Below are positions 52,761 to 64,000 of a stretch of DNA of 64,000 nucleotides, piece by piece. How positions within the stretch are numbered: the stretch's first letter is position 1; each line of letters begins with the position of its first letter. The DNA comes from Cyanoderma ruficeps (Eukaryota; Chordata; Aves; Passeriformes; Timaliidae), in NCBI GenBank assembly GCA_008694505.1, contig VZDJ01000623.1, forward strand, positions 11,778,443 through 11,842,442, in the 5' to 3' direction. The translations under genes were made by a program, and so were the position numbers. The notes under the pieces are model-generated. The model saw nothing but the letters and a program-made list of their open reading frames with translations. It ran no database searches and was not told the DNA's origin.

Positions 52761-54143
52761 GCCTTATGTTTCCCAGTATGCTTTTAAAATAAGAAACTTC
52801 TAAAGTAAATTGTGCATATGGTTTTTTTGGATGCAGGTCCAAGAGATCACTTTGGTGCTGTAAATCACTGATGCAGCTTCTGAGTACTTTTGCTCTTCCA
52901 TAGTAGCAAATGTTCCTTGTTTAAAACACTTCAGCATTTTCCTGATCCCATCAGTGCAGGCTTTGACAACTCTTTTGACCTGTGATTAAGGGATTTATGA
53001 CTAGGTTTACTGGCTACACATGCCTAATAAGCGTAACACTGGATGCTGAGTCACATGGGGGCATGTGTTTTTGGGGTGTGTTGATACAGACTCTTGTCTG
53101 AAACAGAGCTCATTGCAGCTTATAATGAATGTGTGCTTACATTTGTGAGGGCACATTCCTGCTGGGGGCTGGTTTGGTTCTCCAGCAACCACCCATGTAC
53201 TCTGTTGGGGCTGACCTGCCTGGCCCGTGGGCACTTTCTGCATAACTGCGTTTCCCCAGAGAGGAGCCTGGAGGTGAGCAGCTGTCTGTAGACTAAACCG
53301 AGGGAAGTTTGGATGCTCTGTGCGTATATGGGTAATTCTGTAGTTGATGTTAAATACAGAATTTGTAAACAGGGTCTTTATTTTTAGGTCAACAGGGTTT
53401 CTATTTTTAGGTGAACACTTCTAGGTGGAGAATGAAGATGTTGGTGTAATGCTGCTGACACTGGGCATGGACAGGAGGGAGAGAGAAGAACAAGAAAAAG
53501 GCATAAAGAACAAAAGATCATTTTATCCTTGGGTTTTACATCAGACTCCTTGAGAGGGGATGCTCATTTCTTTACCATTAAGTGTCCCCTCCTGTTAATG
53601 TAGATATGTGTGGTTGGTTAAGATAGGATTTTTTGAAGGTTCATAAAGAATATAGCAAAATCATCTCAAAAAAGCAGTTGGCAGTTGCTTGCCTTCTCTA
53701 TGTCCAAATACAATGGTTAATAGGCACCTTTCAAATTTTAATATTCCCCCAAAAGTGACTTCACAATATGAGAGGTCTGTACTTACCTTAATTGGAAAGA
53801 ACAAAACTATACTCTTCATGCTGGCCTGATGCACGCAATTAATGACTGAGTGCAATTAGTTTCCAGCTGCTAAAACTGGACAGGAGTATCAGCCGTTTGT
53901 ATTGCTGTCTAGCATTACTAATACTTGGCATTTTACCATGTTTAAAAGCCACTTGTTCCTTCGATATTCATGTCAGGTATCAGGGTTACTGACATACCAA
54001 ATTCACTGGTTTGGAGACCGACCAATTTTCAGAGATTGAAAATTAGTACCAGGTTTTTTAGTGAAGGATACACAAGCATCTTTAGATGCTCTCAAGGCAG
54101 GGTTTAATTCATAAACTAAAATTTATTATTAGCTTAAATTTTG

Positions 54144-54193
54144 AAAACTGACTTCTTAAGTTAGAAATGTGTATGAAAAACTGACTTCTTAAG
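54144..54193. repeat. Two-copy tandem duplication, period 33
   Basis: The 17-bp word 'aaaactgacttcttaag' occurs at 54144-54160 and 54177-54193, with partly similar spacers. Confidence 0.8.
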
Positions 54194-54514
54194 AGAATTT
54201 TAGCTCTAGAGGTATCTTCAGAAAAAAGTCCTCCAGCCTCTCACTATGTATTTTACTACCTGAGGCTCCACATTCCTTATACATTCGGAAAATGGTTTGC
54301 ATGTTTTTGTTTCTTTCGGGATCTCTTCTCTGCATTCCCAGGTGTGCACAATGACTGCTTTAAAATACCTTGCTGCACTTCTCAAGGTTAAAAGCATGTT
54401 GTAATTCCTGTGGAAATGTCACAGGGCTGCAGAGAGGTGTGCAGATTTCTAGCTGTCAGCAGTTTTTCAGGAATGTCATAGCCATAGGGGTGGGGAAGTA
54501 TTGGGTGTCTGGAG

Positions 54515-54550
54515 AAAGATCTCTTAAAATGTAAAGATCTCTTAAAATGT
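54515..54550. repeat. Perfect 18-bp tandem duplication
   Basis: 'aaagatctcttaaaatgt' is repeated directly, head to tail, without mismatch. Confidence 0.95.
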
Positions 54551-55107
54551 TTGGACTTCACCTTGAGTAGTCCCTGCTGCTGTGTTACAAGCCTGATGGG
54601 GATATCTTTTTTTTTTCATGTTGTTTTTCAGAGCCCAGTGATGTCTGTAGCTGTACAGCTTCAGGGACCCACCTAGTTATGTTAGGACTGGTGAATGTGT
54701 CGAAACGCTGTAATTTACTGTAATTTGCTCCAGATCAGAATCCAGGGAACTGTATGGTTGTGTGCTTTAGGTAAAGCTGCTTTCCATGACACTTCTGTAG
54801 TAGTGGGACCACTACCACTGTCAGATTTTGTTCCAGGGATAACACAGAAAATGGGTGAGTTTATGTTTTCTGCGTTGTCTGGAGAGGATGGGATGTCCGA
54901 TTTGAGCCTTACAGATCTTAGCAGCAGAGACCAGTCTGAAAATACCTATAACCCCATTTTGGTAGCGCAGGGAACAATAGCATGGGCTCCTGAGCATTTT
55001 GTGAAATGCACAACTATTGCAATGAGGTACCAGGTTGGAACAGGGAAAAAAAAAAAGTCATTTTAAGCACCCAAAGATGAAATGCTATGTACCTTCAATG
55101 TGATATT

Positions 55108-55143
55108 CTTTGCAGTTACATGGCCCTTTGCAGTTACATGGCC
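55108..55143. repeat. Perfect 18-bp tandem duplication
   Basis: 'ctttgcagttacatggcc' is repeated directly, head to tail, without mismatch. Confidence 0.95.
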
Positions 55144-58100
55144 ACATGGTGAACGCAACCTTTACCTGGTTCAAATCAAGTGCAAGATGATCTGTAATCC
55201 ACTGTCCTATCTCTAAACTCACTTTTGTGTTAGGGGCTTTCTTCATCTTCTCTCTCTCACCTTTTCCCTTGTGAGACAGGGAGTAGTGCTGAAGGAGTTG
55301 GCTGCACGTACCTTGCTGTCCTTAGCTGAGGGTTTTGATTCCCAGCAGCTGCCATCCTGTTTGTGTGGAACAAAAATAGCTATGAAATGTGGAACTTGGG
55401 AGCAGCGAAACATCCAAAATATCCTCATGGGACTTACACTAGGGTGTCTTTGGACTGATGGGATCATCAGATAATAGTAAAAGCCATCTCTGTTGACTAC
55501 TAGATCTTGGATCACCCTGCAAAGATGATGTCATTGGAAGGAGTAGGAAAAAGGGGCAATCTGTCTGAATATATTCTTTATGTAGTCTGACTTCTCAAAA
55601 CATGAAAACACTTGCAGGTGTTACTACCGTTAGATTAAGTTTATAATTCTTTGCACTTCTGCAGTGCTTTTATCCTATATCTCACGCTCCTTTAAAAGCT
55701 AACCTACAAAGTAACCCAGAAGATAGCTCCAAGTGTCCAAGATCACTTCTTGTACAAAAACGTAGTGTGAATGTGGTGTGACTGTTTTGTGTAAAACCCT
55801 GCATGGTCTCAGCAGCCACATGGGATCACCTGTGGTTGTGCAGTGGAGAATGCCCTTCCCAAGCTGTGAACAGTGTGGTTGGGCACCTTATCCTTGAAGA
55901 GAACTGCCAGCTGCTGCAAGGTGCTGTGCTTGCAAGATTTTCTTCAGATGTAGGAGCTTCCTGGAAACTTGCAGTAAATGAAACTAATGTCAAGAGTTTT
56001 CAAAACACTGCAGAAATGCAAACTCTCTTCTCTTCCAGATTATCTGGAGCAAGCCCTTTTCTGTTTGGAAGAAATGTTCTGAATAGAAAAGCTTTTGATA
56101 CTTAAGAAGGGTTTCGGCCTATTTTGAAAAACTTTGTCTTTCCTCCCTGGCAGAATTGCTTATGGGACTGATGATTGTACATGCATTCAACAGCTCTTTT
56201 TACTTTCAGTCATGGGAATAACCAGCTGAAGTGGGATAGTTTCAACTTCCCCAGAAAACTGTATTAGGCAATATTTTTACAGCAAATACACTTTTTGTAA
56301 AGCTGTTTCTGCTTCTTTCCTGTTTCTTCCAGTAGCAATCCTTTCCCAGTTTGACAGCTCTGCCAACAAATGTTCTGTCTAATGCTGGATCACTTATTCC
56401 TCTTGAAAATAAAGGAAGCACAAATACAATTTCTTGGAATATTTTACAGGAGGAATGTGGAGCTTGCTTTGTTTAGCAGTTTGAATTTGCTTGGTGAAGC
56501 TCTCTGGCCCTTGCGGTCCTCTGTTAAAGGAGAGCAGGGACAGTATATGCTTTTTGAGCACGAAACAATGGTTGACATTTTCAGTCCAGTTTTCCTGGTG
56601 CAGTGCAAGCCTGGCTGTGTCCAGTGTCCACTTTGAGTTTTCACTTGGATGCATACAGCTAACCTGGTTTGAGACACTACAAGGATCTATTAAAAACTCA
56701 TTTTGTGTTTTGTTGTTAATATTTTGAAATTGCATAAATATTTTTTTTTCTTTAGCAATAAGCTCTAAGTATTAAGCTGTTGTCCGTGACTCATTAGTCT
56801 GTTGTTGGTGACAGTTAATTCACGGAAAATCCTTTCATGCAGTTTATATTCCTTATTGTCTGAAGCAAACGACAGCTGTTTGTTTTACCCTGAAGGAGGC
56901 TTTCTTCTCATCTGGCTAAAAGTTCATAATAACATCTGAGAGCTAATATGAAAGTACAGCAGACCTCATTCATTGAGCAAAATATTTTGTGTGCTTATTT
57001 AACTGTTGAACAGTTGTGTTAGATGAGTTTTGAAAACACTACATAGGCTGACACAAAGACCAGTGTCTGTTTCCTTGTTCTTTTTACTTCCTCTTCTCAT
57101 TTCCAAAGCCCCAGCAGAACTAAGTGTTGGTAGTTACATAGAGTGATGTTTTCTAGAACTTTTTTAATCAATGGTTAAGTTGCTATGTTAATACTGCATT
57201 CTTGTAAAAGTCAGAAGAAAACTCAGTTAGAGACGTGTATACTTACTGGAAACACTATGAAGGGGTTTCACCTTGGAGATGACTGAACGACCACAGATTG
57301 CTCATTATCTGAAATGGGACATGGGAAACTGTGTTTAGGAAACAGATACATTGCTGATGTTTCTGAACCACGGAGGAAGCACCAGACAGGAATTCTTGAG
57401 GCAGATTAGCTACAAGCTTGCAGGTTTTCTTTTTTACAAGTTGATTGTTGAAATAGCTTATTTTTATGTTTAAATAAAGACTTACTAGTAGATTAATATT
57501 TTAAAGTAAAAGTTGTTTTGAAAAATGCAGTCATAACTAGCAATGTGATTATAGTCCAGTGTGCACCCTTGTGTAAGGATGCCAGTATGAAGTGGTTTGA
57601 ACTCTTCTGTAGGCTTGTTAACTATATACCAAATCCAAAGACTTTTTTTTCTATCCATATGTGAGCTCATGGTCAAAGTTCTTAGTGCTGCTTTTATACA
57701 AATCAGACCCAGCTTTCTGATCCCAGTGTCAGTTGTGATTCCTGGGTATTGAGAAATCTTTGCACGTACTAGAAAACAGTCTTGTAATTTGGAAAAAACT
57801 TCTGAAGGAATGGTTTTAGTAAGGAGAGGTTTTTATTTTGCTTGTTGCAATACATCTTTGAAAAGCCTGATGCCCCTGGTATGCTGTGGGTCATCAAAGT
57901 TGAGTGCAGGAATTGAAAACTACAACAGTCCCTGATTAAAACTGCTGTTTAGTTTCTGAAGCTTTTTGTACTATCCAATAAATGGAATGGTTTGGCGGAG
58001 GTATCCATAGGAGATGAATTATCCCTTCATTGTGTATTTACAGCTTTTCTTTTCACCCTGAACACAGCCGGTCCCTGTTACTTGTCAATTCTTCTTCCAA

Positions 58101-59790
58101 GACTTAGGTGTTGTTTAGAGCAGACTCCCATTTCCAGCCGTCCAAGTCCCTGCTCAAGTTTAGTCCATCTGCCTAGATCCTGCAGCTGGATGGAGGCTCC
58201 AGATGTCTGCAACGAAAAAATCCAAACATGTCATCTTTCTTTTCTTTTTTCTTTCCCTTCACCAAATTTGATGTTTTGTAATTTGCTTCTGGGCATATTT
58301 TGCTGTGGAGATGCCTAAAATATTCAAGAATAATGTGGTGTAACTTTTTATTTAATTTTTTTTTATAACTTTTATGCCAATCATGTAAGCAAATCATAGG
58401 TTTGTGGGAGTTCAGTGCTATCTGATGGTTCTGTCATATTCTGCAATCTTGAGTATACTTCTGACATTAATGCAAAAAGTCTTAGAATTCCAAGTTTCCA
58501 TGACTTTGAGAGACTGTATCTGTTAAAACATTTGTGTCATATAAACAAAAGGCTTGATATCTTATACTGGAATTTGAGCCTCACTTGTAATTCAACTTTT
58601 GGGATCCTTCTTGGAAAGTGAAATCTATAGTTTAGGTTTTAAAATTCCAAGATTTAAATATGTGAATATTATTTAAGTAATTGGGAATTAGTTAGAGCTG
58701 GAAGAAATCCCAGTTAAGAAACTGACAGAAGTGCCAAAAATGTCTCATTTTGCTTTCATTTATACTCTATTCCCACATTCTTTAGGGAGTTTTCATGAGG
58801 TCTTTGGAGGTCTGTGGGTGGTCTCTGGGCTTCAGCTGGTGAGGTGGCCTCTCAGTTTTAACACGAGGCACCACTGGCTTCTCTCTGGCTTTGACTTGGA
58901 AAAACACACCATTTTGTAGGAGTGGTTGCATGAAGAATGGTGGGATCTCTCCAGAATCTCCTTTGTGGACTGAGGAAACTTTGAAATGGGCCCAGCCGAA
59001 GTGGTTTTATGGTGGCAGGTGGGTGGATGGGTAAAAGGACTGTGGCTCTCTGCTCCTTGCTTCCCCACCCCAGACATGATTGCTTGGAAAGATACCCTGT
59101 GTGTACATGGCTCTCTGCCTCAGAGTACTTTGACCTTTGGACCTTTATCATTGCCATCTGAAGTGTCAGCATGGCATCAATAAGTCAGATCAAGGAGTGT
59201 AATTCTGGCTCTCATCCCAGCCTCAGAGGCAGACGTAAATGCCATCCTCTAGCTGGCTTTTAACTTGTTTGGTCTGATTGAAATGATGAGTGATATAATC
59301 TTATTTCTTCTCCCTTGGTTTCTTCACTTTGTTACTAAACTCTCTCCTGCTATCTTTGTGTTAATTTGGATCTATTTTGAGTCTGAAGGCTCAATATGTA
59401 CCAGGTTGCTGTTTGCTGTCATTGGGTTTGGATTATCTTAGCAGCCTGACAGGCTTCGCGTTGTATCTGTGACATTTTGAGACAAGAAAGTACTGGGGTT
59501 TTTTTTGTGATAGAGCATTGAAAAAGTATGGTAATTTAGAGTGCTTTTACAGGCTTGGTTAATAAGCCAAAAATCTGATCCGTGAAGTGCAGACACCATT
59601 GGATTCATGTGTTACCCCATGTTTGGGATAAAATAGACCAATCTGGCAGAGATTTTTTTTTCCTTTTCCATGTGTTCAGTGAATCTCATGTTGAAACCTG
59701 GTGGAAAACTTGTTAGTATGGCTGTTTCAAGAGAGGAGCTGGCTTCTCTTGGGAGAAATGCAGCTTAGCAAATGTGTGTACTTTGGTGGA

Positions 59791-60140
59791 TAGAAAGGAC
59801 ACATCAGACTTTAAAATGCATTTTTAATCATCAGAAAGGGGGAGAAGCTCAGGCTACACCTCAAAGGAGGTTGAATAAAGCCTTGTACGTTTATAATTTT
59901 TTGAACAGCTCTGCAGAAGGGCCTGATCCCCCCATTTACAAACATTTTTTGAACAATAAAAAGGCAAAATTGAAAGAACACTCCCAGTTTTAATCAAAAA
60001 TTTAGATTCAGGAAAGATAGAAGGACCATATAGTCTTATAACGTGGGGGAAAGGGTATGCGTGTGTTTCCACAGGTGGAAGACTCAAGTGGATCCAGCAA
60101 AGAACCTGAAGCCGTACCACGTGTTAAAGCCCGCTGACAC
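59791..60140 (+). pseudogene. Endogenous retrovirus pol remnant (integrase C-terminus)
   Basis: From about 59,791 the frame shows the integrase signature ERTHQTLK, then LNKALYVYNFLN, typical of the end of the class II (alpha/beta-like) integrase core. A stop at about 59,991 and a frame change follow, after which the C-terminal domain pattern ending in PAKNLKPYH is still visible around 60,070-60,120. Everything upstream of the ERTHQ motif is missing, so the provirus is 5' truncated here. It is inactive. Confidence 0.8.
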
Positions 60141-60985
60141 CCCCACACCAGCCAGTGACCCCACGAGTGGAAGCCAGGAAGCAAGCACCCAGACCTGGGC
60201 TGCGCAGAATCATCAGGAGAAGATGGGCTGCTGGAAGCAGCTCAAGAAAAGACTGGACTTTTATTATTTGCGTGAATGCATGTTGTTTTTACCCTTTTGT
60301 TTTAGTTTTTGTATTGAAGCTTTACCCATAAATCAACCGAAGATGAATGTCTGGGTTGCTTTAGCCAAATCTGCAGGCTCTGACACCATCTGTTTATCCA
60401 ACACGAGCCCTGACAAACCCTTTTCAACCTGTTTAGTTGGAGTACCTCTGCTGAAGGTTTTGATAATGTTACTTTTGAAAAATATTGGCCATATGACGAT
60501 CATCATATATCCCTGACTCCCAGCCAGAAACACCAAACTTAATTGATAATTCTAAAGTTGATAAATCAGACCTTCGAGAGTTAGAAATCCTAGGCTCATT
60601 AACTATGGACACCTGCTACGTGTTCCATTTCCTAGGAGAAAACGGCCCTCTTTTAAACGTTACCCCATATCACCTCGCTTATAGCAATATAACTTCTTGG
60701 TGTTGCCAAACTAAGCTTCTTGTATGTGATGAACCTTATGCAGATCGTTTTAACAAACTTCCTGTTCGATTTCCTAAGGGAATTTGGCTTATCTGTGGAG
60801 ACAGGGCCTGGCAAGGTATACCTTCAAAAATAGATATTGTCCCTTGTGCCATGGGGCAACTTACGATAATTGCTCCCCGTGTCAAAGAAGTAATCAAAAG
60901 GAAAAACAGGAGAATAAGATCCTCCTGGGGACATCACTTTGAAAGCAACTGTGATAGTGATTTCCACCCTTGGAACTCTGGATAA
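60043..60985 (+). pseudogene. Endogenous retrovirus env remnant, surface subunit
   Basis: The remnant overlaps the end of pol, as in related retroviruses. A hydrophobic leader-like segment is visible near 60,270-60,330, then short motifs typical of avian ERV env (CLSNTS, PFSTCLVG) in one frame ending at about 60,513. A second frame from about 60,605 to 60,982 carries CGDRAWQGIPS, a motif I know from bird ERV envelopes. A frame change near 60,500-60,600 and a stop at 60,983-60,985 break it. It cannot encode a full surface glycoprotein. Confidence 0.8.
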
Positions 60986-61400
60986 ACAATTATCACAAGC
61001 ATTTTTATACCTCAGTTAAGTTCTTCAGTTGCATTAACGCAGTTAAGCAAGTTAGGATGCTGGCTCAGCAAAGAAGTAAGTGCCACCTCCACTATAATCA
61101 GTGATCTGCTAACAGATGAAGAGGCGGTCAAACATGCCTCTTTACAAAACAGAGCTGCTCTTGATTATCTTTTACTAGTACATGAGCATGGCTGTGAAGA
61201 TTTTGAAGGATTATGCTGTATGAACTTATCCGATCATTCTTTTCTATTCATAAACAGTTGCAAGACTTAAGAGATCTGGCTAACCAAATTACAACAGATG
61301 ATCCATCCTTGGCTAAAAGAACTCTGTAAAATAGGTTTGATTATTTTAATAGTAATGATTGTAGTTATAGTAGCGATACCTTGTATACTCCAATGCGTGC
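60986..61400 (+). pseudogene. Endogenous retrovirus env remnant, transmembrane subunit
   Basis: After the stop, the same frame shows the LQNRAALDYLLL segment (immunosuppressive-domain position) and a CX6CC disulfide motif at 61193-61219, marking a gamma-type covalent envelope. A frame change near 61,240-61,255 and further stops, including one near 61,326, interrupt it. The later region is hydrophobic (about 61,330-61,400), consistent with a membrane anchor. It is broken and non-functional. Confidence 0.8.
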
Positions 61401-61447
61401 AATAATTAATTAATAAGACAATTTCTAGTATCTTAGTAGTTGAACAG

Positions 61448-61458
61448 AATGGGGGAGA
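61448..61458 (+). other. Polypurine tract preceding the 3' LTR
   Basis: 'aatgggggaga' lies immediately before a TGTTGGG LTR start. It is the expected plus-strand primer site position for a retrovirus in plus orientation. Confidence 0.75.
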
Positions 61459-62101
61459 TGTTGGGAAAGATGTAGGAAAAGCTTACAAATATGATTTCCT
61501 GGCAAGAAATACTAAAAATATAAAAACCCGTGAGTGAAATAGAAGTGAAAGCCAGTTTTGAGATGTGATCATGGCAGGCAGGAAGATGGTGATTAGCTGG
61601 GGGTAGGTTGAGGGATAGAAAACAAAAGTACTCAAGGGTTACCGTGCCAAGGTATCCGGGGAAAAGGTATATAACAAAAGTAGTCTTTAGAGTTTAGAAT
61701 ACAGGGTGATATGGTAATATAGTGGTTCTCATAGGCTGTGTGCAAAGTTTGTAGGTTTTGTATCTCGTGTGGTTGGTCACTGTAAATTAGAATATTCAAC
61801 ACAAAAGGAGATACAATGTATTGTGACAAGGTCCTTGCTCTCTTACCTGGCCCACTTCCCTTACCTCGCTTACCCCTGCCACTTCTCTTACTTCATACCC
61901 TCTCTCTCTCTCTCTCTCTCNNNNNNNNNNNNNNCTCTCTCTCCCTCTCTCCCTCTCTCTTTGGGGCATCCCTTCAGCTGGGGCTGATGGCTGAAGGCAA
62001 TCGTTTTTACCCACAACCCTTGCAGTAAAACCACGTGTTCTCTCAAGAGTGTCTCAGGTTTGCAGAGTTCCCTCTCTCTGCTGTCCAGGGATGTTCCTAC
62101 A
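61459..62101 (+). mobile_element. 3' LTR of the endogenous retrovirus
   Basis: The LTR begins TGTTGGG after the polypurine tract and appears to end ...TTCCTACA at 62101. A TATA-like 'gtatataaca' is at about 61,667. A CT microsatellite with 14 N (61921-61934) lies in its 3' half. The 5' LTR is absent with the rest of the 5' part, so target duplication cannot be tested and the right edge is tentative. Confidence 0.65.
61899..61961. repeat. (CT)n microsatellite containing a 14-N gap
   Basis: CT dinucleotides run into N at 61921-61934 and resume afterwards as CT/CCCT. The true length is unknown. Confidence 0.9.
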
Positions 62102-64000
62102 GGTGGTGATGCCAACAGCGGGTTCCTCCTTTGCAGAGAAGTGCAGCTGGGTTTGTTGATATGCCCTGCTTTATTTAAAGACTTGCTCTAAGATAATCTT
62201 GTTCCAGTTGTTTCAAGCAGCTTCAGAAATGTAGTTGTTAACTTGTGTGCATAACTTTTTGTCATCTGCAGTTATGAGGCAATAGTATATAAAAAGCACC
62301 ATTAAAACATTAATTTTTTACAAATATGACCAAATTAGTATGAACTGGGTAAGCTTATGGCAATAACCTCAGCTGTTTGGTTTATTGTTAGGAGGAGGCT
62401 TTGTATCTTCCTTACAGACTTATGTAAAGCATAATTTCCGTGTTTCCTTGAAATTATGGATTTTTTTCTTTAGTTTTCCTTGTCTCTAGTCATGCTTTAA
62501 GGATGCCTCAAAATTGCTCATAGGAAGTGGCTGCACATCTCCATCTTTTGTCCCTGTTCCTGTGGCAGCCACGTGTGTGCACCAAGCTGCTGAAGGTGGG
62601 GAGCTGAGCTGCTGTGTGTGTGTGTGAAGGTGAGTGGGTTATGATTGCTGGCTGGAGCTAATTTCCAGCAGTGTTGAGCATCCTGAGTGAGGAGTTATTT
62701 TGTTTTTGTTTGCAATGAAAGAGGTTTTGTCAGCTAGTAGGATTTGGGGGAAAATACAAGAATGCAAGGGAAACTTGAGTAATGTCATTTTTTTTTTTCC
62801 CCTCTCTCCCTCTTCCAACATTCCTTCTGAGGTTATTCTACTTCCTCATAGGCTGTGGTCCCCATTTGTAACTGGATGGAGTTTGCTCAGCCTCACCTTC
62901 ATAATTCTCCATCAGTTGCCTGTTTAACTCTCACTACTGCTAAGCAGGTATGTCCGCCTTTTTCTGGGCTGGGCTGGTGTCCATCCTCAATCCTCTTCTT
63001 AGAGCACTTGTGGTATCACCCAATGTGGCTTTTTAGACAGCAGTTGATACTACAGGCAGAGGTTGTTGCAAAGGAGCATGGAGGATATACCCAGACAACA
63101 GCTGCTTCTTGGAAGAATCAGATTTAATAGCAAAGATTTCTACTGAGTTTTGCTGTCCAAAGCATGTTAAAATCAACACGCAAAATGAAAGATGTGCAGT
63201 TCTAGCAGAAGAACCAAGCAGTTTACTGAACAAAAGACTTAACTTGCTGGATTGTGGTTCTATTCCTTAGGGATCTAGTTTCTCACAGGACTGTATAGCT
63301 AGTATAGCTATACTAGTATAGCTGGTATGGCTATACTAGCTGGGAGTTTGGTTTGGGTTCTGTTTTTTTAAAAATTGAGGATGTCTATTGTAAGCATGGG
63401 GACAAAGAGGAGATATTCTGGCTACTGTGGGAATGATGCAGTTTGAAATGTGAGAGAATAGAGGTTTGCTCCTGCAAGGAAGACTACCTTAAGTAGCAGG
63501 GCCTTTCAGTCTGGAGCCTGCCATTTTCCTAGGTTAATTATTTAAGCAAGTAATTGCAGTTCAGATATCAAAATGGTATTTCGGGTACAGTGATTTCTTT
63601 CTATTTACAGCAATTGTAACAGCAGTGCAGTTGGACTTAGATAAAGGGTTGCAGTCAGAAGCAATGCAGGAGGGGTCTGTGATAACTAGAGACCAAGTTC
63701 GGTGCTTTCCTGTGTCACACAACTTCCTCTGCTACTTCCCAACTCTTCTATGTGGAGTAAAATATCTCTCTCATCTTTTGACAAGCTGTGTGGGTGGAAT
63801 GAAGGAGGCTCTTTTCCAGAGTGCTGCTTTCCAACAGAGCTGCTGTCAGTCTGGTGGGAACTTGACCTTGACTTTTTTACTCTGTGGTAAGATTTCAAAC
63901 AATAGTTTACATGGCTTTTACAAGTGGCTGTGTAGTACAGACAGTGCCAGAAATTAAGCTGATGCCTGAAGCCAGACTTACGGTAAAAGGCTTGATCTTT
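62102..64000 (+). other. Putative intron, right end of window
   Basis: No gene was recognised. It contains a (TG)7 run near 62,612-62,626 and a short palindromic cluster at 63,298-63,340. Confidence 0.45.
63298..63340. repeat. Palindromic cluster
   Basis: CTAGTATAGCTATACTAG (63299-63316) is a perfect 18-bp palindrome. Its left arm GCTAGTATAG (63298-63307) is also the exact reverse complement of CTATACTAGC at 63331-63340, so two alternative hairpins are possible. Confidence 0.85.

Larger units (their letters stand above)
52761..59790 (+). other. Putative intron, no gene recognised
   Basis: AT-rich non-coding sequence with three perfect or near-perfect two-copy tandem duplications between 54.1 and 55.15 kb. 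No exon with family resemblance was seen. Confidence 0.45.

Noticed and set aside
48000..64000. GRAMD4 N-terminal coding exon
   Set aside because: I looked for the conserved basic and acidic N-terminal segment of GRAMD4 and found nothing similar in any frame, so no coding exon is reported.

Overview
The window looks like a piece of an avian, probably songbird, nuclear genome. The evidence is a very large CELSR1-type exon with vertebrate splice signals, two GC-rich CpG islands in an otherwise AT-rich background, CR1 LINE fragments with the bird-type 3' end, several LTR relics, and a decayed avian-type endogenous retrovirus. Nothing prokaryotic is present. Almost all short open frames in the window are chance.

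Layout. Positions 1-367 are the start of CELSR1 intron 1 (gene on the minus strand). Positions 368-3556 are the giant first coding exon of CELSR1: signal peptide, a basic pro-region, eight complete cadherin repeats and the start of a ninth. Its frame is broken only at an ambiguous base at 2797 that looks like an assembly error. The CELSR1 promoter CpG island runs from about 2,900 to 4,870 and is interrupted by a run of N at 4383-4460. From about 4.9 to 46.8 kb lies an intergenic stretch with no multi-exon gene that I can recognise. It holds CR1 fragments (11.7, 12.9-13.4, 36.2, 39.2 kb), LTR-like elements (about 14.5-14.7, 25.6-26.2, 33.2-34.0 kb), microsatellites, and one intact histone H2B gene standing alone on the minus strand (31981-32361). 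A second CpG island at about 46.85-48.6 kb, with a good plus-strand splice donor at 47869/47870, looks like the promoter and first exon of a divergently transcribed gene. By synteny with the vertebrate order TRMU-CELSR1-GRAMD4-CERK the best guess is GRAMD4, but no GRAMD4 coding exon was found here. From 47.9 kb to the end the sequence would be intron 1 of that gene. It contains a minus-oriented CR1 (52.3-52.75 kb), a cluster of short tandem duplications (54.1-55.15 kb) and a 5'-truncated retroviral copy with the end of pol, env and a 3' LTR (about 59.79-62.10 kb).

How it fits together. CELSR1 is a seven-pass cadherin receptor of planar cell polarity. It and the downstream CpG-island gene are transcribed away from each other, across about 43 kb that may carry shared regulatory DNA. 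The points most worth a second look are the solitary H2B (no visible histone 3' stem-loop, a good 3' splice site just upstream of its ATG, and a K-to-H change in the basic tail), the pol-env-LTR relic, and the AAT microsatellite expanded inside an LTR. I found no convincing undescribed system.
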